A DNA stretch of 52,959 nucleotides from Acidobacteriota bacterium (GTDB taxonomy: Bacteria > Acidobacteriota > Blastocatellia > UBA7656): NCBI GenBank assembly GCA_016201275.1, contig JACQDB010000101.1, positions 1-52,959 of the forward strand, read 5' to 3'. Below are positions 43,146 through 52,480 of this stretch, in pieces (the stretch's first letter is position 1; every line of letters starts with the position of its first letter). The notes under the pieces are model-generated. The model had not been told where the DNA came from. It did not search any database and saw nothing but the letters and a program-made list of their open reading frames with translations. The translations under genes were made by a program, and so were the position numbers.

Positions 43146-44300
43146 ATGCAAAAGTATTTTTTTCTGGCCGGTGCAATGTTGTTCTGCTGTGCAGCAGTCC
43201 ACAACGCCCACGCCGAGGCGCGCCGCGTCACCCTCATTTATGACGAGAAAGCCACAGAGGTCGAGGCGGCAACCATGAACGCCAAAGACCTGTGGATTAC
43301 CAAAAAGGATTTGGCTGCGGCTACGCGCTTCGTGGTCAAACCGCAGGGCGTGTGCCGCGACGAGTTATGTTTTCCTCTGCCGAAAGCTCGCAAGGCGCAA
43401 TTCCTCAATAAACAAGGCAAAGTTGAATGGTTCAACCTTTCGGAATTTGCTCGCCTCATCAAACAACCGACGGCGTTTGATGACAAGCACAGCATCTATT
43501 ATTTCGGGCCGCGACTGGACGCCCAAAACGCGCACCTGAATTCGCTGGAAGCGCCGAATTTCACTTTGCCCGATTTGAATGGCAAGCCGCATTCATTGGC
43601 CGATTTTCGCGGCAAAAAAGTCTTGTTGATAACCTGGGCTTCGTGGTGAGGATGCCGTTTTGATTTGCCAGGCTGGCAAACTCTCTACGCTGAACTCAAA
43701 GACAAAAATTTTGAAATCATCTCGGTCGCCCAGGACACCGGCGGCGCAAAAGATGCCGCGCCGTGGATTACCAAAGCCAATCCGCAATACACCGCATTGA
43801 TTGACGAGACGCAAATCATCACGCGCCTCTACGACATGGTCAACGTGCCGACCGCCGTGTGGATCAACGAGAAAGGCAAAATCGTGCGCCCCAATGAAAC
43901 CGCCTATGTGGATAATCGCTACAAGGTGATGCACGGCTTGGATGCGACCGAATACCTCAACGCCATACGCGATTGGGCAAGCAATGGCGACAAGAGTGCG
44001 TTCGTATTGAGCGAAGATGAATTGAAAGCGCGACTCGCGCCACAGCAAGAAGACCACGCGCAGGCTTCCGCAGAATTCGCACTCGCAGAATTTTTATCGC
44101 ACCAGGGTCTGGCACAGGACGCCATTCCGCACTATAAAGAAGCGCAACGCCTGAACCCGGACAACTGGAATTACAAACGCCAAGCTTGGGCGTTGACCAA
44201 CGCCGAAAAAGATTACGGTACCAATTGGGGGAAAGAAGTGCAGAAACTCGGCACCAAACCCTACTACCCGCCGCGCAAGTTGAAAGCAGAGAAACACTGA
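43146..44300 (+). CDS. Secreted thioredoxin-fold selenoprotein, U-G-C motif (UGA at codon 168)
   Basis: This encodes 384 residues with TGA at 43647-43649 read as selenocysteine (U168). A signal peptide ends at AHA (about 23). A first domain with Cys in GVCRDELCF follows. A redoxin domain starts APNFTLPDLNGK (about 137) and has VLLITWASW-U-GCRFDLPGW, then cis-Pro in NVPTAVWI and a TPR-like C-terminus (EAQRLNPDNWNYKRQAW). In TlpA/ResA relatives the position is W-C-x-x-C; here U is followed by Gly-Cys, one residue shorter. AAGGAGG precedes the ATG. It probably acts in the periplasm. The frame is intact before and after the UGA, and a perfect hairpin follows. Confidence 0.93.
43664..43680 (+). 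promoter_or_regulatory. Candidate bacterial SECIS of the redoxin gene
   Basis: TTTGCCA (43664-43670) pairs perfectly with TGGCAAA (43674-43680) around the loop GGC. The loop starts 22 bases after the UGA and begins with G. This is a textbook match to the bacterial SECIS consensus and the strongest of the three candidates. Confidence 0.8.
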
Positions 44301-44302
44301 TG

Positions 44303-44380
44303 ACAGGGAGACAGGGAGAAGGGGAGATTTTTTATCAGTCGAAAATTCTCCATCGCTTCTTCTCCCTGTCTCCCCATTCT
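44303..44380. repeat. Purine-rich hairpin repeat between convergent genes
   Basis: AGGGAGACAGGGAGAAG pairs with CTTCTCCCTGTCTCCC over a loop that includes a T6 run. It is the same word set found inside the CHAT gene at 20470-20672. Placed between convergent genes, it may terminate transcription in both directions. Confidence 0.65.
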
Positions 44381-44393
44381 TCCCAATTCCCCG

Positions 44394-45674
44394 CTAGCGG
44401 TAGCGAATCCATTTGCCGAGTTCGGCTATCGAAGGGCGTTTGCCGTACATCAAGATGCCGACGCGATAAATTTTAGCGACCAACCAGACCACAGCGATAA
44501 TCGTGACGATCATGCCAAGCATAGCGCCTACGACTTGATACATGGGCGGGTTGACCATCGCTACGCGCATCATCATCAAGGTCGGCGCGAAGAATGGAAT
44601 CATCGAAAGCACCGTTGACAACGTACTGTCGGGGTTTGCCATCACCATGCCGAACAGCAGCATCGGTAAGACGACGACCATCGTTACAGGCATCTGCGCC
44701 TGCTGCGCGTCTTCTTCGCTCGACACCATCGCGCCAACCATCGCGTATAAAGTGGCAAATAAAAAATAACCGAGGATGAAGAACAAGACGAAGTAGATGA
44801 GCCAGCTTATCGGGATGTGCGGAACCGTCACGCCTTGCGAAGCGAACATCGAGACGCCAAAGACCGACAACGCCAGCGCGCACAACACCCAAATCAGATA
44901 TTGCGTTAAACCGACCAAGCCGATGCCTATGAGTTTGCCCATCATCAAATCAAAAGGGCGTATCGAAGAGATCAGCACTTCGACGATGCGCGATTGTTTC
45001 TCTTCAATGACACCGCGCATCACGAAGATGCCGTAAAACAGCGTCGTCATGTAAATGAAAAAAAGCATCACCATACCGATGACGAAACGCGGCACGCCCT
45101 TCTCTTCTTCGCCCTGCGGGTTGAAGGCTTTTAACTCAACCGGCTTGGTGTATTTTTCGATTTCCGCTTTCGACAATTTCGCCTGCGCCAAGCGGCGGTC
45201 GGTGATTTCGGCGCTGATGGCGCGTTCGATATTGCCAACCGCGAGGTCGCCGGGATTCTTGGCGAAATATTTCGGCTCAGGGTTTTCCAGAATCGCTTTA
45301 TTCAAAATCAGGTAGGCTTCATTGGATTTTTTGGCAATCGTGTCGTTGTAGGTTTTCGCTACCGCTTCGATATTGGCATCCGGCGGCACGACGACGCGTA
45401 CCAACGTAAAGCGCATATTGCCGAATTGGCGCTTGTTGTCAAAGGTGGCGCTGGTCGAGTCGAGGCGATTTTTTATGCCTTCAAACAAGGCCGCATCGCC
45501 GCTTTGATCCAGCACATAAATATGGCGTTCGCCGCCGCTTTTGGCGGTCAACAAACCCGGCAATAAAATTAAAGCCAACAGAATGAGCGGACTTAACACC
45601 GTGCCGATGATAAAGGCTTTCGAGCGCACCCGCGTCATATATTCGCGTTTGATTACCACTCCGATTTTGTTCAT
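44394..45674 (-). CDS. ABC transporter permease, NatB/ABC-2 type
   Basis: This encodes 426 residues. One N-terminal helix (SKAFIIGTVLSPLILLALILLPG) is followed by a large extracytoplasmic domain of about 150 residues, then five or six helices in the C-terminal half. This is the layout of NatB (Na+ efflux) and related ABC-2 permeases. It overlaps the ATPase gene by four bases (ATGA), so translation is coupled. Substrate is unknown. Confidence 0.88.
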   Translation of the reverse strand: MNKIGVVIKREYMTRVRSKAFIIGTVLSPLILLALILLPGLLTAKSGGERHIYVLDQSGDAALFEGIKNRLDSTSATFDNKRQFGNMRFTLVRVVVPPDANIEAVAKTYNDTIAKKSNEAYLILNKAILENPEPKYFAKNPGDLAVGNIERAISAEITDRRLAQAKLSKAEIEKYTKPVELKAFNPQGEEEKGVPRFVIGMVMLFFIYMTTLFYGIFVMRGVIEEKQSRIVEVLISSIRPFDLMMGKLIGIGLVGLTQYLIWVLCALALSVFGVSMFASQGVTVPHIPISWLIYFVLFFILGYFLFATLYAMVGAMVSSEEDAQQAQMPVTMVVVLPMLLFGMVMANPDSTLSTVLSMIPFFAPTLMMMRVAMVNPPMYQVVGAMLGMIVTIIAVVWLVAKIYRVGILMYGKRPSIAELGKWIRYR

Positions 45675-46579
45675 TGCTCTCCGTTCGTCTTTTTCACACT
45701 CTCTATAAAAATATCGTTCAGGGATGGCTCGACCAATTCAAAGCGATTGACGCGCACCCCAAGGGCTACGGCGCGGCGCAGAATTTCCTGGGCATCCGCC
45801 GCGTCCTGCAAAAGGATTTCCGTATAATTGGCAAAGCGTTTCTGGCGCTTGACCAGATCCGCGGTCAGAAAGCCGTCGTCACCTTCAAAATCAAGAATGA
45901 CGGTGTTGCGCCCGAAACTGCGCTTGACCTCTTTCAAAGAGCCGCCGAGAACTTTTCTTGAGCGATTGATTAAACAGATGTCATCGCACATCTGCTCGAC
46001 CTGTTCCATTTGATGAGTAGAAAAAATGACCGTCTTGCCCCGCTGCTTCAAATCGAGGATGACATTTTTCAAGAGGTCGGCGCTGACCGGATCGAGGCCG
46101 GAGAACGGCTCATCGAGAATTAAAAAATCCGGCTCGTGCAAAATCGTGGCGATCAGTTGCACTTTCTGCTGCATCCCTTTGGACATCTCTACGGGAGTTT
46201 TATTTTTCCAATCGGCAAGCTCCAAGCGTGCCAACCAGTGATTGGCGCGGCGTTCGGCTTCTTTGGCAGGCACGCCTTTCAAATTGGCAAAGAAGACCAA
46301 CTGCTCCACGACCTTCATTTTTTTATAGAGGCCGCGTTCTTCCGGCAAGTAGCCTATGCGTTGTTGAATCTGCGGAGTGACGGGTTCGCCCAAGACTTTG
46401 ATGTCGCCCTCATCGGGCGCGGTGATGTTGACAAGCATTCGTATGGAAGTAGTTTTTCCGGCTCCGTTCGGCCCCAGAAAGCCAAAGATGGTTCCCTGCT
46501 TGACGGTAAACGATAAATCGTGGACGGCTATAAATTCATCGAAGCGCTTGGTGACATTCCGTAGTTCTACGACATTCAT
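45671..46579 (-). CDS. ABC transporter ATP-binding protein, NatA type
   Basis: This encodes 302 residues. Walker A is GPNGAGKTT, Walker B is FLILDEPFSGLDPVS, and the H-loop is IFSTHQMEQVEQM. The signature position has EMSKGMQQKVQL. The C-terminal 80 residues are the extra domain typical of NatA/DrrA ATPases. With the overlapping permease it forms an exporter in the inner membrane. Confidence 0.92.
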   Translation of the reverse strand: MNVVELRNVTKRFDEFIAVHDLSFTVKQGTIFGFLGPNGAGKTTSIRMLVNITAPDEGDIKVLGEPVTPQIQQRIGYLPEERGLYKKMKVVEQLVFFANLKGVPAKEAERRANHWLARLELADWKNKTPVEMSKGMQQKVQLIATILHEPDFLILDEPFSGLDPVSADLLKNVILDLKQRGKTVIFSTHQMEQVEQMCDDICLINRSRKVLGGSLKEVKRSFGRNTVILDFEGDDGFLTADLVKRQKRFANYTEILLQDAADAQEILRRAVALGVRVNRFELVEPSLNDIFIESVKKTNGEQ

Positions 46580-46657
46580 GAATCGTTCTCCATATATTCA
46601 AAGATGTGCTATTTGAAATGCCCTCGCCTGACGCGATGCCTTAGGAAGTTCTGACAA

Positions 46658-47140
46658 TTACGAAGTCTCTTTGGTTCGTGCTTCTCTGGAAGTTACCGGT
46701 TCGAAATTGCGTGTCGTGTGTTCGGTGACGCTGGGCATAGAGATTGGTGGTTCGGGCAAGCGCTGAACAGTCTGGTCGGCAGTATGATATTTTGGTTGCT
46801 TGACAAGCAGGGGATGCGGTTCCGGTCTCCCCTGTCTGGTAAATCCCAACAAACGCGACAGCATACGCAGCAACATGAAATCTATGCCAAAGGTGGCTAT
46901 CAGAAAGAAGACGGCTATGCCCATCAGCCGTTCACTATCGAAACCTTTATGCGATAGTTCCGACATAGCGACCATAGGAATAGTGAAACCGATTACCGTG
47001 ATAAAGCCGACGACGGCTAAAAAAATTGCCACGATTGCCGGGGAAATAGTTTTTGCCGGTGCGTTGTTCAAATTCGCGCCACAGCGTTTGCAGTAATTCA
47101 CCCCCTGAGCGTTTTCAAATCCGCAGGTTGGACAAAACAT
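46658..47140 (-). CDS. Zinc-ribbon membrane protein, paralog 1
   Basis: This encodes 160 residues. The N-terminus has a double CxxC zinc ribbon (CPTCGFENAQGVNYCKRCG). Two membrane helices follow (about 34-57 and 75-95), then a Pro-rich tail ending SMPSVTEHTTRNFEP. The adjacent gene at 47171 has the same architecture and tail; they are tandem duplicates 30 bases apart. Function is unknown. The tail is probably exposed and disordered. Confidence 0.8.
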   Translation of the reverse strand: MFCPTCGFENAQGVNYCKRCGANLNNAPAKTISPAIVAIFLAVVGFITVIGFTIPMVAMSELSHKGFDSERLMGIAVFFLIATFGIDFMLLRMLSRLLGFTRQGRPEPHPLLVKQPKYHTADQTVQRLPEPPISMPSVTEHTTRNFEPVTSREARTKETS

Positions 47141-47170
47141 AATTCCTCCGCATGAAATTGATTTCGTGAC

Positions 47171-47716
47171 TTATTCTCTGGCCTTGCGTTCCAGTGAAGG
47201 AATCGGGTCAAAGTTCCGTGTGGTATGTTCGGTGATGCTGGGCATAGAGAGGGGCGGCGCGGCAATTTGCGGCGGCGACATAGCGACGGGCGTGGGTCTA
47301 TATTCGTGTGCCTGTGGCTGGCGATTTTTTTCAGCGCGTTTCGGCTCCGGCGGCAGATTCATCAGGCGGGAGAATAATTTCATCAACATGAAATCCACTG
47401 CCAATATGGTAAGCGACCCAAAGACAATCATCGGCACGACGATTGGAATCAATTCGCCTGGCGAGGTATGTCCGGCATTCGGTACATCCGTCATGAGTGC
47501 AAGAATTGACAAGACCGACCCAAACAAAATGCCGAAACCGCCAAGGGTGATGGCCGTAACGGCAAGCGCAATGGCCCAGGCCGCACCGGAAAATCTAGCC
47601 GGTCTTGACGCGGGTGCAGACTCAGTTAGCGAGTTGGTATCAATCAAACTCGCGCCGCAGCGTTTGCAATAGCGCAAGCCGCTGGTTGCCTCGGCTCCAC
47701 AAGTAGCACAATTCAT
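47171..47716 (-). CDS. Zinc-ribbon membrane protein, paralog 2
   Basis: This encodes 181 residues. A CxxC pair (CATCGAEATSGLRYCKRCG) is followed by an Ala/Ser linker, two membrane helices (about 46-70 and 88-113), and a tail with SMPSITEHTTRNFDP. It differs from paralog 1 mainly in the linker and helices, while ribbon and tail are conserved, which suggests the two ends carry the function. It is probably the first gene of the pair. Confidence 0.8.
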   Translation of the reverse strand: MNCATCGAEATSGLRYCKRCGASLIDTNSLTESAPASRPARFSGAAWAIALAVTAITLGGFGILFGSVLSILALMTDVPNAGHTSPGELIPIVVPMIVFGSLTILAVDFMLMKLFSRLMNLPPEPKRAEKNRQPQAHEYRPTPVAMSPPQIAAPPLSMPSITEHTTRNFDPIPSLERKARE

Positions 47717-47979
47717 AATTCCTCCATCCTTTTTCTAGGCATCAAAAATTGCCTATCCGTCTTCTCTATTAATGTTTGGTGGCTGCTGTCTGTCTTGTAA
47801 AATTCAGCTTGTTCTACGCTAATCCTGCGCCACAGGTTCAATATCAATTGCCGCAAGCATTATACAGATAGCCCGGACAAGCAGCGAGTTTCAGCACCCG
47901 CCGCCAGCTTGCGACGCGCCATTGCCCGTGCTAGATTGACAACTGAATCACCATTCATTTTTTCAGGAGGCTTTATACA

Positions 47980-49164
47980 ATGGCACAATCAACCGCGCAC
48001 GCATACGACAACGCACCTCGACCGTTGACCACGCTGACCGACGAAGAGGCTTTATTTCAACAATCAGTTCGGGAATTCGCCGAGCAGGAAATTCGCCCAC
48101 TGGCAGCAGAGATGGATGAGCAGAGCAAATTCAAACCGCAGCTTTTACAACAGCTTTTCGATTTGGGTTTGATGGGCATAGGCATACCCGAAGAGTACGG
48201 CGGACAAGGCGGCACGTTTTTCAACTCGATTCTCGCGGTTGAAGAATTGTCGCGGGTTGACCCATCGGCGGGCGTCATCGTTGACGTGCAAAACACCCTG
48301 GTTAACAACGCTCTGCTGTTGTGGGGCAACGAAGCGCAAAAGCAGAAATATTGTCCGCGTCTGGCCAGTGATACAGTCGGCGCGTATGCGCTATCGGAAG
48401 CCGGTTCGGGCAGCGATGCGTTCGGCCTTGCAACTCGCGCCGAAGACAAAGGCGACCACTATCTTTTGAATGGCCAGAAACTATGGATCACCAACGGCAA
48501 TGAAGCCGGTCTGTTTATCGTCTTCGCCAATATTGATTTGTCGAAAGGCTATCGCGGCATCACTGGTTTTCTGGTGGAAAAAGATTTTGCTGGCTTCACC
48601 GTCGGCAAGAAAGAGAACAAGCTCGGCATACGCGCCAGTTCAACCTGTGAATTGATTATGGAAGATTGCGTCGTGCCGAAAGAAAACGTCTTGGGCGAAG
48701 TCGGCAAAGGCTACAAGATTGCCATAGAGACTTTGAACGAAGGCCGCATAGGCATAGGCTCGCAGATGGTGGGCTTGGCGCAAGGGGCGCTCGATTGCGG
48801 CGTGAACTACACGAAGGAGCGGCAGCAATTCGGCAAAGCGATTGCCAGTTTTCAAGGCGTGCAATTTCAGATCGCGCAAATCGCCACCGAATTAGAAGCG
48901 GCGCGCTTGATGGTTTATAACGCGGCGCGTTTGAAAGATGCCGGACAGGATTATGTCAAACAGGCGGCGATGGCCAAACTCTTCACTTCACAGGTCGCCG
49001 AACACGTCACCTCGCAGGTCGTGGAGTTGTACGGCGGCTATGGCTACACGAAAGATTATCCGGCGGAGAAATATTACCGCGACGCCAAGATCGGCAAGAT
49101 TTACGAAGGCACCTCGAATATGCAGTTGCAGACCATCGCCAAAATGATTCTCGGCGAGGTGTAA
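47980..49164 (+). CDS. Acyl-CoA dehydrogenase
   Basis: This encodes 394 residues. FAD-binding signatures are YALSEAGSGSDAF and LWITNG, with RQQFGKAIASFQGVQFQIA in the C-terminal helical domain. The catalytic-base Glu is expected in the IYEGTSNMQLQTIAKMIL block, as in short-chain enzymes. It oxidises acyl-CoA to enoyl-CoA, passing electrons to ETF. The butyryl-CoA/short-chain type is likely, but chain length is not certain. CAGGAGG lies 11 bases before the ATG. The 47717-47979 gap upstream shows no gene. Confidence 0.94.
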   Translation: MAQSTAHAYDNAPRPLTTLTDEEALFQQSVREFAEQEIRPLAAEMDEQSKFKPQLLQQLFDLGLMGIGIPEEYGGQGGTFFNSILAVEELSRVDPSAGVIVDVQNTLVNNALLLWGNEAQKQKYCPRLASDTVGAYALSEAGSGSDAFGLATRAEDKGDHYLLNGQKLWITNGNEAGLFIVFANIDLSKGYRGITGFLVEKDFAGFTVGKKENKLGIRASSTCELIMEDCVVPKENVLGEVGKGYKIAIETLNEGRIGIGSQMVGLAQGALDCGVNYTKERQQFGKAIASFQGVQFQIAQIATELEAARLMVYNAARLKDAGQDYVKQAAMAKLFTSQVAEHVTSQVVELYGGYGYTKDYPAEKYYRDAKIGKIYEGTSNMQLQTIAKMILGEV

Positions 49165-49267
49165 ATGAAAGCGCGACCCTACGGCGCTGATGACGCTGAT
49201 TGACGAAGGTCAACAAGGTCATCAGCGCCGTTGTGTTCCCTTGCGTATCCATCTCGCCTTTGCATCT

Positions 49268-49705
49268 TCAATCCGTAATCACGGCTAATAACTGCTCGTC
49301 ATAATAGAGGCGCACGGGAAGGCGCACGACATCGGAGAGGTTATAGACTTCTTCCAGAGATGCACCGGGGACGATTTTGGTATCGGCAGCACAAACCTCT
49401 TCGCCCTTCTTTGACGTTACCGTCAGCACGCGAAGTTGCAGATTATCGCTGGCTACCAATGTGAGTTTTTGCGGCGAGAAGTTTGCAAATTGATGCGAGG
49501 TATTCTGCACCTCGACATACAAATCCCCCCTCATTAAACTCAATTGCGCGGTTCGCAATTTGGTGATGATGATGCGAAATGGCCCGGTCACCATTGGCGA
49601 TTTTATCAACTCCGACTTGCGAATCTGTTTCTCTTTGTCCTGCGCTGTCGCCCCTGTTGACAGGACGAACAGCAAGCCAATCAGAACGATTTTGTTGATA
49701 CGCAT
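49268..49705 (-). CDS. Secreted hypothetical protein
   Basis: This encodes 145 residues. The signal peptide is MRINKIVLIGLLFVLSTGATAQ. The mature part is a predicted beta-sandwich with VTGPFRIIITKLRTAQ and DLYVEVQNTSHQFANFSP, similar in feel to DUF4352-like or immunoglobulin-like domains. The start at 49705 is chosen because CAGGAG lies nine bases upstream; the six-residue longer version lacks it. Function is unknown. Confidence 0.65.
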   Translation of the reverse strand: MRINKIVLIGLLFVLSTGATAQDKEKQIRKSELIKSPMVTGPFRIIITKLRTAQLSLMRGDLYVEVQNTSHQFANFSPQKLTLVASDNLQLRVLTVTSKKGEEVCAADTKIVPGASLEEVYNLSDVVRLPVRLYYDEQLLAVITD

Positions 49706-49885
49706 AGCACGACTCCTGCACAACAGGCGTCTCCACCTGTCGTTCTGTCTTCAGAATTCCCCATCGCTTCAAAGTTCAGGCCCGCTGGCAATCACTCATC
49801 ATTCTTGACGCCCGGCGCAGCCTTCGCAATTCGTGCCGCGTCGCAAACGCTTCGCTCTCCATTGACGAAAGCATCAGCAACGAGG

Positions 49886-50932
49886 CTATTTTTTATTCCG
49901 AGCTACGCCGAAATCATATCCGCCATCATTCACGCCGGTGGTTGTGAAGCTCAACAAATATTCGCCGGATTCGAGAGCCGACTTGGGCGTGATGGCAATC
50001 ACATCAACGGCGATCTGCGTCACCATAACCTCGCAAATGTCTTGCGCTCGGTATCCCACCTGAGCTTGAAAAGCGGTGGTGGAACCGGCAAGGATTTCTC
50101 TATGATCGGATTTCCTGGCGAGGCGTAAAAGCGCGGTCTCTGTGGACGAGACAGCGATGCCGCGAACATAAAAAGTCGGGGTGGCTTCGACAATTTGCAG
50201 CGGCGATTGCGCGCCATTATAAACTTGCGTCATGCGGATGCCGGACAGACCAAAACTGAGCAAGGCCTTGCCTACGCCTTTGGCTTTCATATTCGCCAAC
50301 GCGGTTTCTCCAAGCCTTATCCAGTGGTTGGCCTTTTGATAATAAATTCCTGGCTCTGCGGGAAGACTTTGAAGCGCGTTCGGGCTGTTTGTTGCGGCTT
50401 CGACAACGGCGCGTGGAGGTTGATTCGCAAGGTCAGCGGCGTTCACAGGGGTCGGCGTTTTCACAGCCGTGTAGTGGCTGTATAAATTCTTGATCGTCTC
50501 TTTGGCGATGGCGGCAATGACGCTCTGCAACGAAGGTGCGGACTGCGCTACGGTGAAGAGCGTCCGACCTTGAGCCGTGAAAGCGAGTGCAGAACTATAG
50601 AAATAGGTTACTGGAAATTGCACGCTACCGGGCGGCAAAGTCGTGAGGGAGTCCCAGGCTTTTCCCGATCCGTGGGTAAGCACAATCCGCACCTCAAAAG
50701 GCTCTGAAGAATTACTAACAAAAGTAAATTGGAAGCCGTATTCATAGGCTTTTTCACGCATCGCTTCAATCAGTTTCAAAGCCACAGGCGAATCATTTTC
50801 AACAAAAATTCGCAGCGTTTTTTTCTCTTCTCGACCCGACATCGCCGACTGCTTCTGAGCTTGGCTCTGCGCGTGAAGGGTCAATGGCATCAAAGCCATC
50901 AAGATAATAAGAAGCAAACTTCGCTTTCGCAT
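49886..50932 (-). CDS. Secreted hypothetical protein
   Basis: This encodes 348 residues with a signal peptide (MRKRSLLLIILMALMPLTLHAQ). The N-terminal 130 residues form an alpha/beta region (LRIFVENDSPVALKLIEAM..). The central linker is Pro/Ala-rich. The C-terminal 150 residues are beta-rich (YYQKANHWIRLGE.., EYLLSFTTTG). AGGAGAGCG precedes the start at 50932. No family is recognised. Confidence 0.65.
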   Translation of the reverse strand: MRKRSLLLIILMALMPLTLHAQSQAQKQSAMSGREEKKTLRIFVENDSPVALKLIEAMREKAYEYGFQFTFVSNSSEPFEVRIVLTHGSGKAWDSLTTLPPGSVQFPVTYFYSSALAFTAQGRTLFTVAQSAPSLQSVIAAIAKETIKNLYSHYTAVKTPTPVNAADLANQPPRAVVEAATNSPNALQSLPAEPGIYYQKANHWIRLGETALANMKAKGVGKALLSFGLSGIRMTQVYNGAQSPLQIVEATPTFYVRGIAVSSTETALLRLARKSDHREILAGSTTAFQAQVGYRAQDICEVMVTQIAVDVIAITPKSALESGEYLLSFTTTGVNDGGYDFGVARNKK

Positions 50933-51265
50933 ATCGCTCTCCTTTCCCAATGCTTATGCACGGGTTTAGCCGACTTCTGCAATCGTTGACACACGCGAAT
51001 CCGTAGTGCAAATCAGCCAGTTTTTCAGGCTTGTGAGAAGTTCGTGGACAAAGAATTTTCTATTCATATAAGAAGACTCGGCTTTCAAGGAAACAAGAAA
51101 ATGGTGCGAGCATCAGACATGAAATCCCCCCATCGCAGGTTTTCGTAGCCTCAATATGAACGGAACGTGATTGATTTTAAGAAACGAGAATTTTTTTTAC
51201 AAGCAATTTTTCTCTGCCAACAGATGCCGAAAGTCCGCAGACATTTTCATTCCCCGTCGCCGTTC
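50933..51265. other. Intergenic region, nothing recognised
   Basis: This 333-base gap lies between two minus-strand genes. It contains AT-rich runs and no strong hairpin, promoter or protein-like frame. The promoter of the secreted-protein gene is expected downstream of 50932, but no clear boxes were found. Confidence 0.4.
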
Positions 51266-52336
51266 TCAAGCGTTCGCTTGATGACGCGCCGCCAATTGTC
51301 CGCAGGCGGCGGCGATGTCTTGGCCTCTTGGGCGGCGTATGAAAGCCGGCAAACCGGCAGCGACGAGGATTTTTTGAAAGGCCAGAATGCGCTCCTCTGA
51401 GGAAGCCAGATACGGCAATTCCGGCGCGGGATTGTGCGGAATTAAATTGACCTTAGCTTTGACACCAGCAAGCAGACGAATCAATTGCCGCGCATCCTTG
51501 TCGCTGTCATTCACCTCTTTCAACATCACATATTCAAAGGTCAAGCGTTCACGCTCGCTCAAAGGATAAGCGCGGCAGGCGGCAAGCAATACCGCCAAAG
51601 GGTATTTGCGATTGATGGGAAATAGGCGATTGCGTAATTCATCATTGGCGGCGGTCAACGAAATCGCCAGACGCGGACGAATCGCTTCTTGCGCCATATC
51701 GTAGAGGCGCGGCACAATGCCAGCGGTCGAAAGCGTCACACGGCGCGGCGCAATCTGCAAGCCCTCTTCATCGGCAAACAACCGAACGGCTTTCATGGCG
51801 TTGTCATAATTTAAGAGCGGCTCGCCCATTCCCATCATCACGATATTGGTGCCGTGCGGCGTTTCGTTGCCCGCGCCATAGACCGCATTCAACACAATGA
51901 TGACTTGCGCGACGATTTCAGCGGCGCTCATATTGCGCTTCAAACCGAAGACGCCGGTCATACAGAAGTCGCAGGCCAAAGGGCAGCCCACCTGACTTGA
52001 TATGCAAATCGTGTCGCGGTGGTCTTCCGGCATGAAAACCGCTTCGACTTCACACCCATCAAAAAGGCGCAACAGAAATCGGCGCGTGCCATCGCTTGCC
52101 ACAAAAACCTTTTCGATGCGGGTGCGAGTAATGATCGTGTGGTCTGCCAGTTTGCGGCGCAGCGTCTTTGGCAAATCGGTCATCGCCTCAAAGTTGAGCA
52201 GGCGGCGACGAAAGAGGTTGGCATAAAGCTGGCGCGCACGAAACGGCTTTTCGTTCAACTTCTGCATCAACTCCTGCAACTGTGCTGGCGTCAAGCCCAG
52301 CAACTCCGTAGCATTTTGCAGGTTTACCAATTCCAT
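51266..52336 (-). CDS. rlmN: Dual-specificity rRNA/tRNA adenine-C2 methyltransferase RlmN
   Basis: This encodes 356 residues. The radical-SAM cluster motif is in CPLACDFCMTG (CxxxCxxC), followed by NIVMMGMGEPLLNYDNAMKAV and RRVTLSTAGIVPRL. It methylates A2503 of 23S rRNA and A37 of some tRNAs. The start at 52336 gives the standard N-terminus (MELVNLQNATELLGL). A longer frame exists, but a promoter lies within it, six bases before this ATG. Confidence 0.95.
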   Translation of the reverse strand: MELVNLQNATELLGLTPAQLQELMQKLNEKPFRARQLYANLFRRRLLNFEAMTDLPKTLRRKLADHTIITRTRIEKVFVASDGTRRFLLRLFDGCEVEAVFMPEDHRDTICISSQVGCPLACDFCMTGVFGLKRNMSAAEIVAQVIIVLNAVYGAGNETPHGTNIVMMGMGEPLLNYDNAMKAVRLFADEEGLQIAPRRVTLSTAGIVPRLYDMAQEAIRPRLAISLTAANDELRNRLFPINRKYPLAVLLAACRAYPLSERERLTFEYVMLKEVNDSDKDARQLIRLLAGVKAKVNLIPHNPAPELPYLASSEERILAFQKILVAAGLPAFIRRPRGQDIAAACGQLAARHQANA

Positions 52337-52342
52337 TGCAGA

Positions 52343-52372
52343 AGTATAGAAGGCCGCGCCACACCTCAGCAA
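52343..52372 (-). promoter_or_regulatory. Promoter of rlmN, leaderless spacing
   Basis: On the minus strand TTGCTG (52367-52372), an 18-base spacer and TATACT (52343-52348). The -10 box is six bases from the ATG, the same distance as at mtgA. No Shine-Dalgarno sequence is present. Confidence 0.5.
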
Positions 52373-52480
52373 GAACAGGGACGAGCGCATGGCTACGCTT
52401 GCCGTGACTCCCTAACCAGTTTGAAAATTGCCGGTCGCTTCGTTGTTGCGCCATCGGCGCATAGGAGAGCCAAGGCAGCG

